Source of the DNA: Marinobacter zhanjiangensis
GTDB taxonomy: Bacteria; Pseudomonadota; Gammaproteobacteria; Pseudomonadales; Oleiphilaceae
Reading direction: 5' to 3'
DNA length: 64,000 bases
Assembly: GCF_014651935.1 (NCBI RefSeq)
Contig: NZ_BMXV01000002.1
Location: 124,001-188,000 of the forward strand
Positions 48,780 through 59,110 of the stretch are shown piece by piece. Position 1 is the stretch's first letter. Each line of letters starts with the position of its first letter. The position numbers were made by a program, and so were the translations under genes. The notes below the pieces were generated by a model, which was not told the DNA's origin, ran no database searches, and worked only from the letters and a program-made list of their open reading frames with translations.

Positions 48780-49805
48780 TCAGACCGGCAGCAGACCCTG
48801 CATCCAGGCAACACTGGTAACTGCTACCGCCAGACTGATAGCCAGCACCCCGACGTAGGTATTGCGTGAGGACTTGCGGCGACGGCTGGCGGTCAGGTCG
48901 TGCAGGTGGCGCGCCACCTGTTCCGCCTGCTGGTGTGAGGTGTCGGCGGCCTGCTGCAGGGTGTCGGCCTGGAGTGATTTCCAGAACTCCTGATCTTGCT
49001 CCCGTTGCCGGTCGAGCTGTTCCTGCAGGTGGGTGTTGTGGTCGCCGATCATCCTGTCCATGGTTTTCAGGAGGTCCTTGCGAAGCTTGTCCCGGGATTT
49101 GTCGAGGGCGTTCTCCAGTAATACGTTGACTTCCCGGGTCACCGTCCTGGCAATGGCTTTCTGCTGGACATCGAGCAGTGCTTCCAGGGCCGCCAGTTTT
49201 TCGTTGACCAGTGCCGTGTGCTGGTCGTTATGCTCTTCCATGCCCTGGCGCAGGTAGCCGACCTGGTCATCAAACAGCTGCGTCAGGCGCTCATGGAGCT
49301 GCTCGCTGATCTGTGCCTTGACCTCGGCCCGGGCGGCCATGGCGACCTGATCGGCATTCAGCAGCGGAATGTCAGGGTCATTGGCCGGGGGCACCTGGCT
49401 TTCCTCACTGACGGTGACCGGTTCCGCCTCGGGCATGGCCCGCAGTTTTTCCAGCACACGGGCGACCCCATCCCGCGCCGGTGGTTTCGGGAGGATCTCG
49501 TCGACACCCATTTTGCGGGCGGCTTCCTCGAACTCGGCGGATTTGCCGGAGGTACACATGACAATGGGGATGTGGGCGGTGGCCGGGTTGTTACGAATGG
49601 CCCGGGCGGCTTCGACACCATTCATGCCCGGCATCAGGTGGTCGATAAAGATGACATCGGGCCGCTGCGAGTTGCTCAGCAGGTCCAGCGCCTCCTCGGC
49701 GGAGCCGGCGGTGCTGACTTCCATGTGGCTGCCTTTCAGGAGCTTGCTCAGGGTGAAGCGGGCGACTTTCGAGTCGTCTACGAGCAATGCGTTCTTGATG
49801 TCCAT
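48780..49805 (-). CDS. Membrane-anchored response regulator with coiled coil
   Basis: 341 residues from ATG at 49805; the frame extends upstream to 49934 without receiver similarity. Residues 1-120 are a CheY-type receiver with all key residues: D10/D11, phospho-acceptor D55 ([13 protein letters not shown]), T85 and K107. Residues about 155-300 are a long, Gln/Glu-rich helical region predicted to form coiled coils ([18 protein letters not shown], then [21 protein letters not shown]). The final 25 residues ([19 protein letters not shown]) are a single membrane helix. There is no DNA-binding, enzymatic or c-di-GMP output domain, and no histidine kinase nearby. It may signal through localisation or oligomerisation; that is inference. 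Confidence 0.8.
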   Translation of the reverse strand: MDIKNALLVDDSKVARFTLSKLLKGSHMEVSTAGSAEEALDLLSNSQRPDVIFIDHLMPGMNGVEAARAIRNNPATAHIPIVMCTSGKSAEFEEAARKMGVDEILPKPPARDGVARVLEKLRAMPEAEPVTVSEESQVPPANDPDIPLLNADQVAMAARAEVKAQISEQLHERLTQLFDDQVGYLRQGMEEHNDQHTALVNEKLAALEALLDVQQKAIARTVTREVNVLLENALDKSRDKLRKDLLKTMDRMIGDHNTHLQEQLDRQREQDQEFWKSLQADTLQQAADTSHQQAEQVARHLHDLTASRRRKSSRNTYVGVLAISLAVAVTSVAWMQGLLPV

Positions 49806-50022
49806 CGAGGCGTTCTCCCGGGTTGAGCGCCGGGCCCGACGTATGCGGCAGTGATCGGCCAGTTGCCGTGATACCCGGGGCCCAGAATACGCGTATACTG
49901 CTTGACGCAGGGCTGACCACTGAATCGGGTTCACGGGTTGCCCTGTACCCGGTCAGTTTACCCCGGTATGGATACAAAAGGTTACAAAACGGTGAGTGGA
50001 ATCTTGCCGATTGCCACCTGGG

Positions 50023-50676
50023 TCACATTTCGTCCGGTGGTACCAGCCCCTGGCTTTGTGACCATGCCCGCATGTGGATATCAGCTTCCTTCTGGAAGGG
50101 GGACTGGAACGGGTTGATCAGTACGTCAAACAGGAAGAAGAACAGCCCCACGGAAAGCCACCCGGACACCAGCATGCTGATGGTGCGAGCCTGAACCTCC
50201 GGGTTGGACATGACAAAGGCCTCCAGGTGAGGCAGCAGCGACTGCACCATGACCACCGGGTTGAATTCGGCCAGCAACAGGGGGATCCAGAACGCCAGTA
50301 CCACCGGAAAAAAACCGAATGACCAGGCGCCCCGCAGCAGCAGGTAAGCCAGCAATTTGCGGATATACCGTTGCCTCAGCCCCGGGCTGCGCCGGACCCG
50401 GGCCAGGTATCGGCGACGTTCGTTGTGGTAGTCGGTGGAATCGGGCACCCGCGGCCGCTCACCGGGCTGGCGGGGTGTTCCCTTGCCGGAAACGGTCCGT
50501 GCTTTTGCGGATCCCGGCCCGGACGCTTGGGCAGCCTGCGCGCGTGATGCCGGCCCCGACTGCGGGTAAGTGCCCGCTCCGGCTCCGGGGGCGAAGCCGG
50601 TGAGCTGACTCGATGTTTCCGACATGGTCTCGGTTTCCTCAATCTGGGACATCGCCGGGCGGGGCTTTTCAATCAC
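50023..50676 (-). CDS. Uncharacterised two-helix membrane protein
   Basis: 217 residues if it begins at the GTG at 50676, which follows a GGAGG box; ATGs at 50694, 50652 and 50625 are alternatives, and the start is uncertain. I do not recognise the family. The first 95 residues are low-complexity Gly/Pro/Ser/Ala. A basic segment follows (YHNERRRYLARVRRSPGLRQRYIRKLL), then two hydrophobic helices (SFGFFPVVLAFWIPLLLA and MLVSGWLSVGLFFFLFDVLI) and a short C-terminal tail. The basic stretch should be cytoplasmic by the positive-inside rule. It lies upstream of the M16 peptidase on the opposite strand and 217 bases from the response-regulator gene. Confidence 0.65.
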   Translation of the reverse strand: MIEKPRPAMSQIEETETMSETSSQLTGFAPGAGAGTYPQSGPASRAQAAQASGPGSAKARTVSGKGTPRQPGERPRVPDSTDYHNERRRYLARVRRSPGLRQRYIRKLLAYLLLRGAWSFGFFPVVLAFWIPLLLAEFNPVVMVQSLLPHLEAFVMSNPEVQARTISMLVSGWLSVGLFFFLFDVLINPFQSPFQKEADIHMRAWSQSQGLVPPDEM

Positions 50677-50820
50677 TCCTCCCACCTCCATCATAGGGGA
50701 AAACTCAGGGCGGTGATTCGCGACCGGTCACATCCGGAGCGACAAGTGAGCCTTCTCCGCCGAATCGAGGATACCGTGATAATCTACATAAAACTATTCG
50801 ACAGACGGGACAACCACTGA

Positions 50821-53745
50821 ATGACAGTCACCAACGAGTCCAGCACACATCCTGCCTTTGACAAGGTTCGCAGCCACCCCATCGCGGCCCTGAACCTGAC
50901 CATTGAAGAGTATGTTCACCGCAAGACCGGCGCCCGGCATCTGCACATGGCAGCGGACAATGACGAGAACGTCTTTTTTGTCGCCTTGCGGACCTTCCCC
51001 ATGGACTCCACCGGTGTTGCCCATATCCTGGAGCATACCGCCCTGTGTGGTAGCGAGCGCTACCCGGTGCGCGACCCGTTTTTCATGATGATCCGCCGGT
51101 CGCTGAATACCTTCATGAATGCCTTCACCAGCAGCGACTGGACGGCGTATCCGTTTGCCAGCAAGAACCGCAAGGACTTTGACAATCTGCTGTCGGTCTA
51201 TCTGGATTCGGTGTTTTTCTCCACGCTGGACCCGCTGGATTTTGCCCAGGAAGGTCATCGCCTGGAATTCGAGAAGCCGGATGATCCTTCCAGCCCCCTG
51301 GTCTATCGGGGCGTGGTGTACAACGAAATGAAAGGCGCCATGAGCGCGCCCACGTCGCAGCTGTGGCAGAACCTGTCCAGTCACCTGTTCCCGAATACCA
51401 CCTATCATTACAACAGTGGTGGCGACCCGGACCAGATTGTCGATCTCAGCTACCACGACCTGGTGGCCTTCTATAAACATCACTATCACCCCAGCAACGC
51501 CATTTTCTGCACCTATGGCGATATCCCGGCCCGGGAGCATCATGAACGGTTCGAGGGGCTGGCCCTGTCCCGTTTCGATGCCCTGGAGGTGGATCTGCCG
51601 GTGCGGGACGAAAAGCGTCTGTTCTCGCCCCTGCGAGTAGAGCAGGGCTATGCCGTCAGCGCCGGTGAACCCACCGAGCGCAAGACCCATATGGTGATGG
51701 GATGGTTGCTGGGGCACAGTTTTGATCTGCAGCAGAACCTGGAAGCCCAGCTGGTGGCCAGTGTGCTGCTGGAGAACAGTGCCTCGCCGCTGATGCATGC
51801 CCTGGAAACCACGGATATTGCCGCAGCGCCGTCGCCCATGTGCGGTCTGGAGGACTCCAACCGCGAGATGACCTTTGTCTGTGGCATCGAGGGCACCGAA
51901 CCGGAGCGCCGTGACGATCTTGAGGCCCTCATCGAGGGTGTGCTGGACAAGGTAGTGGACGAGGGCGTTCCACAGGATCGGCTGGAAGCCATACTGCACC
52001 AGCTGGAACTGCACCAGCGGGAAATTGCCGGCGACAGTTTCCCCTACGGCCTGCAACTGATCATGACCGCGATTTCACCCATGGTTCATGGCGGCGACCC
52101 GGTGGAGTTGCTCGACCTGGAGCCGGTGCTGGATACCATGCGGGAAAGAATCCATGACCCGCAGTATGTGCCCGGCCTGATTCGCCGCCTGCTGATTGAT
52201 AATCCGCATCGGGTGACCCTGACCCTGCGTCCCGACGATCAGTTGGAAAACCGTCGCCAGGAAGCCGTTCGCGAAGCTCTGGCCAGGCGCAAGGCGCAGA
52301 TGGGGGACGAAGAGCAGCAGCAGATCGTGGAACGGGCTCAGGCGCTGGAAGAGCGACAGCACCGCAAGGACGATGACACCATTCTGCCCAAGGTGGATCT
52401 GACTGATGTGCCGCTGAAGACCCATGCCCCGGAAGGGCACAGTCTGGAAGCCTTCCCCGCAACGCTGTATGCCCAGGGCACCAACGGTCTGGTTTACGAG
52501 CAGGCCATCTTCCAGCTGCCATCCCTGTCGCAGGAGGAGTTACTCCTGCTGCCACTGTACACCACCATCCTCACGGAAGTGGGCTGCGGCGATCTGGATT
52601 ACCTGCAAATGCAGCACCGCCTGTCCGCCTGCAGCGGTGGTATCGGTGCCAGTGTGTCGGCCCGGGGCGCGGTGGATGACGTACAGACGCTGAATGGCTA
52701 TATGATCCTCAGTGGCAAGGCCCTGGCCAGGAACCGCAAGGCCCTGTCGGAGCTGTTGCGGGATGTGTTTGATAACGCTCGTTTTGACGAAACCGGCCGC
52801 ATCCGTGAGCTGGTGGCGCAGATTCGCGCCCGTCGCGAGCAGGCTGTGACCGGCAGTGGCCATGGCCTGGCCATGAGTGCCGCCTCCCAGGGGCACAGCC
52901 CGGGGGCCTGGTTGTCGTTCCGCCTCGGTGGGCTGGCCGGCATCCAGGGCACCAAGGAGCTGGACGATACGCTGGACGATCAGGCCGCGCTGAACAAACT
53001 GTGCCAGGACCTGGCGAACCTGCATCAGCGCTTCCGTCAACAGCAGCGTCAGTTCTTGCTGGTAGCCGAAGAGGAGCATCTGGAGGCCATGGCAGAAGGC
53101 GTTCGCGACCTGTGGCCGGAAGCGCCAGAGACTGATGGCGACCAGTGGCAGATTGACCCGGTCAGCTATGACACCCGCCAGGGCTGGCTCACCTCAACCC
53201 AGGTCAACTTCTGTGCCCGCGCCTATCCGACGGTGGCTCCGGATCATCCCGATGCAGCGGCACTGACCGTACTCGGCGGATTCCTGCGCAACGGCTTCCT
53301 GCACCGGGCCATTCGTGAGAAGGGTGGCGCCTACGGTGGTGGTGCCGGTCAGGACAACGTCAACGGCACCTTCCGCTTTTTCTCCTACCGGGACCCGCGC
53401 CTGGCCGAGACCCTGGATGACTTCGACGCCGCCCTGACCTGGCTGCAGCAGACGGATCATGACTTGCAGGGGCTGGAAGAGGCCGTGCTGGGTGTGATCA
53501 GCCAGATGGACAAGCCGCGTTCGCCGGCAGGGGAAGCGCGCCATGCTTTCCACAGCCGTCTGTTCGGGCGCACTCCCGAGCAACTGGAGCGCTTCCGCAA
53601 GCAGGTTCTCGCGGTTACCGTGGATGACCTGAAGCGGGTGGCTGGGGACTGGCTGCGTCCGGAAAAGGCCAGTACCGCCGTGATCACCAGCCACGATAAC
53701 CGGGATATCGTCACCGGCCTGGGGCTGGACATTCGCGAGCTGTGA
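50821..53745 (+). CDS. M16-family zinc metallopeptidase (insulinase / presequence-protease type)
   Basis: 974 residues. The inverted zinc motif HxxEH is H68-I-L-E71-H72, with the distal Glu169 (VVYNEMKGAM). The downstream Arg/Tyr substrate-binding motif near the C-terminus (REKGGAYGGGAGQD) is also present. The four-domain layout with an internal helical hinge at about 470-520 (EEQQQIVERAQALEERQ) and the N-terminal TFPMDSTGVAHILEH pattern fit the PreP/falcilysin branch rather than pitrilysin. No signal peptide, so probably cytoplasmic, degrading short unstructured peptides. Alone on its strand. Confidence 0.9.
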   Translation: MTVTNESSTHPAFDKVRSHPIAALNLTIEEYVHRKTGARHLHMAADNDENVFFVALRTFPMDSTGVAHILEHTALCGSERYPVRDPFFMMIRRSLNTFMNAFTSSDWTAYPFASKNRKDFDNLLSVYLDSVFFSTLDPLDFAQEGHRLEFEKPDDPSSPLVYRGVVYNEMKGAMSAPTSQLWQNLSSHLFPNTTYHYNSGGDPDQIVDLSYHDLVAFYKHHYHPSNAIFCTYGDIPAREHHERFEGLALSRFDALEVDLPVRDEKRLFSPLRVEQGYAVSAGEPTERKTHMVMGWLLGHSFDLQQNLEAQLVASVLLENSASPLMHALETTDIAAAPSPMCGLEDSNREMTFVCGIEGTEPERRDDLEALIEGVLDKVVDEGVPQDRLEAILHQLELHQREIAGDSFPYGLQLIMTAISPMVHGGDPVELLDLEPVLDTMRERIHDPQYVPGLIRRLLIDNPHRVTLTLRPDDQLENRRQEAVREALARRKAQMGDEEQQQIVERAQALEERQHRKDDDTILPKVDLTDVPLKTHAPEGHSLEAFPATLYAQGTNGLVYEQAIFQLPSLSQEELLLLPLYTTILTEVGCGDLDYLQMQHRLSACSGGIGASVSARGAVDDVQTLNGYMILSGKALARNRKALSELLRDVFDNARFDETGRIRELVAQIRARREQAVTGSGHGLAMSAASQGHSPGAWLSFRLGGLAGIQGTKELDDTLDDQAALNKLCQDLANLHQRFRQQQRQFLLVAEEEHLEAMAEGVRDLWPEAPETDGDQWQIDPVSYDTRQGWLTSTQVNFCARAYPTVAPDHPDAAALTVLGGFLRNGFLHRAIREKGGAYGGGAGQDNVNGTFRFFSYRDPRLAETLDDFDAALTWLQQTDHDLQGLEEAVLGVISQMDKPRSPAGEARHAFHSRLFGRTPEQLERFRKQVLAVTVDDLKRVAGDWLRPEKASTAVITSHDNRDIVTGLGLDIREL

Positions 53746-53796
53746 TACAGACAACCGCCCCGGGGCGCATGGCGTTACCGGGGCGGGGTATCACCC

Positions 53797-54612
53797 TTAG
53801 CGAAGTCGCTTGAGGCCCGTGGTCACCATAATGCGGGTGGAGATTTCTTCCACCGAGTAGGCGGTGGTGTTCAGGTAGGGAATGCGCTCACGCCGGTACA
53901 TGGTCTCGATTTCCTCGATCTCGTGCATGCACTGCTTGATGGAGGAATAACGGGAATTCGGACGACGCTCGTTGCGGATCACCGCCAATCGCTCCGGCTC
54001 GATGGTCAGACCGAAGATCTTGTCCCGGTGGGGGCGCAATACCTCGGGCAATTGCTGGTCGTCCAGGTCGTCCTCGGTAATCGGATAGTTGGCCGCCTTG
54101 ACGCCGTATTGCAGGGCGAGGTACAGGCAGGTGGGTGTCTTCCCGGAGCGGGATGCCCCCACCAGGATCAGGTCGGCCTCATCGTAATGACGTGTGCGGG
54201 CGCCGTCGTCATTGTCCAGGGCGAAGTTGACTGCGTGAATCCGCTTCTCGTAGGTGCTTTCGTTACCGATGGAATGCGACTTACCTACTGTATACGACGA
54301 CGAGGCTTGCAGCTCCTGCTCCAGCGGATTCAGGAAGGTGCCGAAGATATCCACCATGAACCCGTTCGCCTTGCTGACAATCTCACGAATATCGGTGTTC
54401 ACGATGGTGTCGAATACCAGCGGACGCATGCCATCAACCTGGGCGGCCTCGTTGATTTGCTCAACCACGGCCTCTGCGGTCTCGTGGTTGTCGATATAGG
54501 GAACAGTGACCCGCTCGAATTCGATTTTCTCGAACTGGGCAAGCAGGCTGTTGCCCATAGCTTCGGCCGTCAGGCCCGTGCCGTCGGAGATAAAGAAGAC
54601 AGTGCGTTTCAT
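53797..54612 (-). CDS. ppsR: Phosphoenolpyruvate synthase regulatory kinase/phosphorylase
   Basis: 271 residues (DUF299 family). Inactivates PEP synthase by ADP-dependent phosphorylation of a Thr next to the catalytic His and reverses it by phosphorolysis. P-loop-like GASRSGKT at 152-159, and the family start [19 protein letters not shown]. It diverges from ppsA across 192 bases, its target, so the pair probably shares a control region. Confidence 0.94.
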   Translation of the reverse strand: MKRTVFFISDGTGLTAEAMGNSLLAQFEKIEFERVTVPYIDNHETAEAVVEQINEAAQVDGMRPLVFDTIVNTDIREIVSKANGFMVDIFGTFLNPLEQELQASSSYTVGKSHSIGNESTYEKRIHAVNFALDNDDGARTRHYDEADLILVGASRSGKTPTCLYLALQYGVKAANYPITEDDLDDQQLPEVLRPHRDKIFGLTIEPERLAVIRNERRPNSRYSSIKQCMHEIEEIETMYRRERIPYLNTTAYSVEEISTRIMVTTGLKRLR

Positions 54613-54804
54613 GAGCAGAGGTTCCCTAGGTAATCTTCACAAGTTACAGTATCATACACGCGAAATTCGTGAGTCAGGAGCAACCTTATCATTCCCCGGG
54701 CCCTGCCGTGCAGCCTTTTCCGACAGGACAGGCCGCGGGTTGTCAGGGGGAGGGCGCTGCTCTGTTCATTGCTGTTTGCTCGATTGAACCAAGGGAGACG
54801 CGCT

Positions 54805-57177
54805 TTGGAAGATTACATTATCTGGTTTGAGAGCCTGGGGATGGCAGATGTTGAGCGAGTTGGGGGCAAGAACGCCTCACTCGGTGAAATGATCAGCAAT
54901 CTGGCCAACGCCGGAGTGTCCGTACCAGGTGGATTTGCGACCACGGCCCATGCCTACCGGGAATTCCTGGCCAAGGACGGGTTGCGTGAGCGCATCGACG
55001 AAGCGCTGGATGCCCTTGATATCAATGACGTGAACGAGCTGGCCCGGGTGGGTGCGAATATCCGCCAATGGGTCCTGGAGCAGCCGTTCCCCGCCGATCT
55101 CGAAAAGCACCTGGAGCAATCCTTTATCAAGCTCCAGGCCGGCAACAGGAATCTCGCCGTGGCGGTCCGCTCCTCGGCCACTGCGGAGGATCTGCCGGAT
55201 GCCTCCTTTGCCGGCCAGCAGGAAACCTTCCTCAATGTGGTGGGTTTCGAGCAGGTCAAGAAATCGGTCAAGGAGGTGTTTGCCTCCCTCTTCAACGATC
55301 GCGCCATTTCCTACCGTGTACATCATGGCTTTGACCACAAGTTGGTGGCCCTGTCCGCCGGCATCCAGAAAATGGTACGCAGCGAGACAGCAGCCAGCGG
55401 CGTGATGTTCACCCTGGATACCGAGTCCGGGTTCCGGGATGTGGTCTTTGTGACCGCGTCTTACGGCCTCGGTGAAACCGTTGTCCAGGGTGCCGTCAAT
55501 CCGGATGAATTCTACGTCCACAAGCCCACGGTCGAGGCCGGTCGTCCGGCGGTGCTGCGCCGTAACCTGGGCAGCAAGGCCATCAAGATGGTGTACTCGG
55601 CGGACAAGAATGCCGAGCAGTTCGTGGACACGGTCAAGGTGGAGCAGGATGATCGCAACCGCTTCTGCATCACCGACGAGGAAGTGACAGAGCTGGCCAA
55701 GCAGGCCATGATCATCGAGAAGCACTATGACCGGCCCATGGATATCGAATGGGCGAAGGATGGCGATGACGGCCTTATCTACATCGTCCAGGCCCGTCCG
55801 GAAACGGTGAAAAGTCGGGCGGCGGCCAATGTCATGGAGCGCTATCTGCTGAACGAGCAGGGCAAGGTGATTGTCGAGGGCCGCAGCATCGGCCACAAGA
55901 TCGGCAGTGGTGCGGTCCGTGTGGTGGACAGCATCAAGGATATGGACAAGGTCCAGGCGGGCGACGTGCTGGTGACCGATATGACCGACCCGGACTGGGA
56001 GCCGGTCATGAAGCGGGCGTCTGCCATCGTCACCGACCGTGGTGGCCGCACCTGTCACGCGGCCATTATCGCCCGTGAGCTGGGTATTCCCGCGGTGGTT
56101 GGTTGTGGCGACGCTACCGACGTTCTCAAGGATGGTCAGGAAGTGACCGTATCCTGTGCCGAGGGCGATACCGGCCTGATCTACGAGGGCAGCCTGGATT
56201 TCGAGCTACGGGAAAACACCGTTGAATCCATGCCGGACATCCCGTTCAAGATCATGATGAACGTGGGTAACCCGGACCGGGCGTTCGACTTCCAGGCCCT
56301 GCCCAACGAGGGCGTTGGACTGGCTCGCCTGGAGTTCATCATCAACCGTATGATCGGCGTACACCCGAAGGCTTTGTTGAACTACGACAGCCTGCCCCGG
56401 GATATCCGTCAGACCGTCGAGAAACGCTTCTCGGGTTATGCTTCACCGGTGGATTTCTACATCGACAAGCTGGTGGAGGGCATCTCCACCCTGGCCGCGG
56501 CGTTCCACCCCAAGAAGGTGATCGTGCGCCTGTCGGACTTCAAGTCCAACGAATACGCCAACCTGATCGGCGGCACTCTTTACGAGCCCGACGAGGAAAA
56601 CCCCATGCTGGGCTTCCGGGGTGCCTCCCGGTACATCTCCGATACCTTCCGCGACTGTTTCGAGCTGGAGTGCCGTGCCCTGCGCAAGGTGCGCGACGAA
56701 ATGGGCTTTACCAATGTGGAAGTCATGGTTCCCTTCGTGCGCACCGTGGGTGAGGCCAGCCAGGTGGTGGACCTGCTGGCGGAAAACGGCCTCAAGCGGG
56801 GGGAGAACGGTCTGCGGGTGATCATGATGTGTGAACTGCCTGCCAACGCGTTGCTGGCGGACCAGTTCCTGGAGCATTTCGATGGTTTCTCCATCGGCTC
56901 CAACGACCTGACCCAGCTGACCCTGGGGCTGGACCGTGATTCCGGCATCATTGCCCATCTGTTTGACGAGCGCAACGAGGCGGTAAAGGCCCTGCTTTCC
57001 AATGCCATCCAGGCCTGCAAGCGCGCCGACAAGTACATCGGCATTTGCGGCCAGGGGCCATCGGATCACCCGGATCTCGCCAAGTGGCTGATGGATGAAG
57101 GTATTGATACCGTTTCGCTGAACCCGGATTCGGTGCTGGATACCTGGTTCTTCCTGGCGGACGAAAAACTCGACTGA
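54805..57177 (+). CDS. ppsA: Phosphoenolpyruvate synthase
   Basis: 790 residues from the TTG at 54805, seven bases after AGGGAG (54792-54797). The resulting start [29 protein letters not shown] aligns with other PpsA proteins; the frame also opens at an ATG at 54769 but that leader is not family-like. Converts pyruvate, ATP and water to PEP, AMP and phosphate for gluconeogenesis. N-terminal ATP-binding domain; the phosphohistidine domain has catalytic His418 in [15 protein letters not shown], with the regulated Thr just before it. The C-terminal TIM barrel ends with the catalytic Cys in [10 protein letters not shown]. The next gene is rraA, 29 bases downstream. Confidence 0.95.
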   Translation: MEDYIIWFESLGMADVERVGGKNASLGEMISNLANAGVSVPGGFATTAHAYREFLAKDGLRERIDEALDALDINDVNELARVGANIRQWVLEQPFPADLEKHLEQSFIKLQAGNRNLAVAVRSSATAEDLPDASFAGQQETFLNVVGFEQVKKSVKEVFASLFNDRAISYRVHHGFDHKLVALSAGIQKMVRSETAASGVMFTLDTESGFRDVVFVTASYGLGETVVQGAVNPDEFYVHKPTVEAGRPAVLRRNLGSKAIKMVYSADKNAEQFVDTVKVEQDDRNRFCITDEEVTELAKQAMIIEKHYDRPMDIEWAKDGDDGLIYIVQARPETVKSRAAANVMERYLLNEQGKVIVEGRSIGHKIGSGAVRVVDSIKDMDKVQAGDVLVTDMTDPDWEPVMKRASAIVTDRGGRTCHAAIIARELGIPAVVGCGDATDVLKDGQEVTVSCAEGDTGLIYEGSLDFELRENTVESMPDIPFKIMMNVGNPDRAFDFQALPNEGVGLARLEFIINRMIGVHPKALLNYDSLPRDIRQTVEKRFSGYASPVDFYIDKLVEGISTLAAAFHPKKVIVRLSDFKSNEYANLIGGTLYEPDEENPMLGFRGASRYISDTFRDCFELECRALRKVRDEMGFTNVEVMVPFVRTVGEASQVVDLLAENGLKRGENGLRVIMMCELPANALLADQFLEHFDGFSIGSNDLTQLTLGLDRDSGIIAHLFDERNEAVKALLSNAIQACKRADKYIGICGQGPSDHPDLAKWLMDEGIDTVSLNPDSVLDTWFFLADEKLD

Positions 57178-57206
57178 TCCTGACCGGTTATAAGGAGACT
57201 GACAAC

Positions 57207-57683
57207 GTGGACATCGTAACCCCCGATATCTGTGACGACTATCCTGAAGTGCAGGTAGTCGAACCCGGCTTTCAGAACTTCGGTGGCGTCGACGCCTTCG
57301 GTGGCGAAGTGGTCACCGTGAAGTGCTTCGAGGACAATTCCGTGGTCAAGGAGCAGGTAGGAAAGCCCGGCAATGGCTGTGTGATGGTCGTTGACGGCGG
57401 GGGCTCGAAGCGGGCGGCCCTGCTTGGTGACATGCTGGCGGAAAAGGCGGCGGACAACGGCTGGGCCGGCCTGATTATCTATGGCTGCATTCGTGATGTG
57501 GATGTGATCCGCAAGACCGAGCTGGGGGTTCAGGCACTGGGCACTCATCCCCGCAAGACCGACAAGAAGGGCATTGGGGACCTGAACGTGCCGGTCACCT
57601 TCGGTGGCGTGACCTTCAAGCCAGGACAGTACGTGTACTCCGATAACAACGGTATTGTTGTATCGGAGAAAAAGCTGGGCTGA
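57207..57683 (+). CDS. rraA: Regulator of RNase E activity A
   Basis: 158 residues from GTG at 57207, nine bases after AAGGAG. Small ring-forming protein that binds the RNase E C-terminal region and lowers its activity. Family landmarks are [25 protein letters not shown] N-terminus, [24 protein letters not shown] and [17 protein letters not shown]. Such proteins are often misannotated as menG or HMG aldolase-like; lack of the aldolase carboxylate set is not certain from here. RNase E itself is encoded 3.3 kb away on the other strand. Probably transcribed with ppsA. Confidence 0.92.
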   Translation: MDIVTPDICDDYPEVQVVEPGFQNFGGVDAFGGEVVTVKCFEDNSVVKEQVGKPGNGCVMVVDGGGSKRAALLGDMLAEKAADNGWAGLIIYGCIRDVDVIRKTELGVQALGTHPRKTDKKGIGDLNVPVTFGGVTFKPGQYVYSDNNGIVVSEKKLG

Positions 57684-57703
57684 GAAGCGCTCCCGGCGTA
57701 ACG

Positions 57704-57735
57704 AAAAAGGCCCCGCCGGTTTCCGTCGGGGCCTT
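57704..57735 (-). terminator. Terminator between pilZ gene and rraA
   Basis: Nine-base stem AAGGCCCCG (57707-57715) / CGGGGCCTT (57727-57735). On the minus strand the hairpin begins five bases after the PilZ stop and ends in a run of T (57708-57704 read on that strand). On the plus strand the trailing sequence is only CTGG, so it works best for the PilZ transcript but may also stop rraA. Confidence 0.85.
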
Positions 57736-57739
57736 CTGG

Positions 57740-58042
57740 TCAATGCCTGACCTTTTCTATGGCCACCCCGAGCAGGTGGCCGTCACCCTCGGGCCGGGCG
57801 CGCAGCACCCGTACCTCGGTCTCGAACGGTGGGAACTGGTCACTGGTCGAGGGAAGCAGTGTGTGCAGGGTGGCCCCTTCCGGGATGTAGCCACTCACAT
57901 ACAATTGCATTCCGGTGCCGCTGAGGTCGCGGCAGATCCCACTGAACGAACGGCCCTCACCGTCGGTTATCTGGATTTCAGAGTTCACCTGCATGCGGTG
58001 AAAATCGCGCTTTTCCGAGTATTCCCTCATGGTCATCGACAT
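57740..58042 (-). CDS. PilZ-domain protein (c-di-GMP receptor)
   Basis: 100 residues, a PilZ domain with nothing else. Both binding motifs are present: R12-D-F-H-R16 (RxxxR) and D39-L-S-G-T-G44 (D/N-x-S-x-x-G), so it should bind c-di-GMP. The start could also be Met3 or Met5. Single-domain PilZ proteins act as adaptors in motility, exopolysaccharide or pilus control; no such genes are adjacent, so the partner is unknown. Followed immediately by its terminator. Confidence 0.9.
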   Translation of the reverse strand: MSMTMREYSEKRDFHRMQVNSEIQITDGEGRSFSGICRDLSGTGMQLYVSGYIPEGATLHTLLPSTSDQFPPFETEVRVLRARPEGDGHLLGVAIEKVRH

Positions 58043-58174
58043 GACTACCCCTTCCTGATCTGGTTTGGGAGGTTCCTGACTCTCCGGAAGCCCCTGTAAG
58101 TCCTTTTAGCGGTTATGTGCCGATCGGTCAAAGAACCTGACGTCATAACAGGCGTATAAAACCATAGATTTGGT

Positions 58175-58201
58175 ATATGGGGAGTGAACCACTCCCCATA
58201 T
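58175..58201. repeat. Perfect 12-base inverted repeat
   Basis: ATATGGGGAGTG, a three-base AAC loop, then CACTCCCCATAT. It lies in the 225-base gap between the convergent-facing end of the SH3 protein gene and the PilZ start, about 67 bases after the former's stop on the minus strand. No T-run on either strand. It could be an operator, a transcript-end hairpin or a structured leader of the PilZ gene region. Confidence 0.7.
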
Positions 58202-58267
58202 CTGGTGTTTCAGCGGGACCTGAATGACATGACTATTCAATGGGCAGGTGAAAAGGCCTGACAGGTA

Positions 58268-58972
58268 TCAGGCCCAGGTATCGTTCTTCCGGGTAGGCTT
58301 GAGCCAGGGCAGGACCACGGCTATGAACATGCCCAGAATCAGAAGGCCTGCACCGAGCAGCATGAAGTCGGATTCCTTTTTGGCTTCCAGTCGCTCAACC
58401 TCGGCGGTCAGCACTTCCACTTGATTCCTGAGCTTCTGATTGGATTCCTGAAGCTCCTTGTTGCGACGGTTCAGGCTGAGGGCGTTGGCGGAGACAGACC
58501 TGATCTCTTCCAGCTCCTGGCTCAGCGTCGCCACCCTTTGCTCCAGCTCCTCCTCCCGGGAAGAGAGCTGATTCCGCTGGTCGGACACCTCGCTCATCCT
58601 TGCCTGAAGCTCCTCTAGTTGTGCCTTGGTCTGTTCCAGTTCCTGGTTGGCCGACTCCAGGCGATCCCGGGCGATGGGCTGATTGGTCAGGTAACGGGTA
58701 GGAATCCAGCCCTCGATACCCTGGCTGGTGCGCACCCGGCTGTAGCCGGATTCCTCACTCTGCTCCAGCAGAGTAACGGCTGTGCCACTTCGCAACCCGC
58801 TGTGCAGGATGCGGAACTGGGTGCCCTCGCCGCTCCTGACCGGGGCATACAGCGTGTCATCAATATAAACGGTCCTGGCCTGAGCGACTCCGGTGACCAT
58901 CAGCACGGTCAGCAGCAGAATCAGGGGGCGTAGTCGGGCGAATGCGCGGAAAGTTACAGCTCGGGCGATCAC
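58268..58972 (-). CDS. ygiM: SH3-domain / coiled-coil membrane protein (YgiM-like)
   Basis: 234 residues. Signal peptide or N-terminal helix at about 12-32, bacterial SH3 domain at about 34-96 (YAPVRSGEGTQFRILHSGLRSG, WIPTRYL), long coiled coil at about 102-200 (heptad-rich Gln/Leu/Glu), and one C-terminal membrane helix (about 207-226) with a short basic tail. This layout, TIGR04211-type, is shared with E. coli YgiM. The SH3 domain should be periplasmic and could bind peptidoglycan peptides. The function is not known. Confidence 0.85.
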   Translation of the reverse strand: MIARAVTFRAFARLRPLILLLTVLMVTGVAQARTVYIDDTLYAPVRSGEGTQFRILHSGLRSGTAVTLLEQSEESGYSRVRTSQGIEGWIPTRYLTNQPIARDRLESANQELEQTKAQLEELQARMSEVSDQRNQLSSREEELEQRVATLSQELEEIRSVSANALSLNRRNKELQESNQKLRNQVEVLTAEVERLEAKKESDFMLLGAGLLILGMFIAVVLPWLKPTRKNDTWA

Positions 58973-59110
58973 AGCATGAATCCTGGCAGTTGAAACCGGG
59001 TTAAAGAAATGTTCTGACTGGCCGGCAATTCTGTCACATCGTCCCCCCTGATCAAGTAGCCGCCTATTACAAAACGCTCATGAACGGCATGGTCCGAATC
59101 GATTCGCAAA

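Noticed and set aside
59095..59106. Twelve-base palindrome CGAATCGATTCG
   Set aside because: Short, isolated, not at a promoter position and expected by chance at this scale of search.
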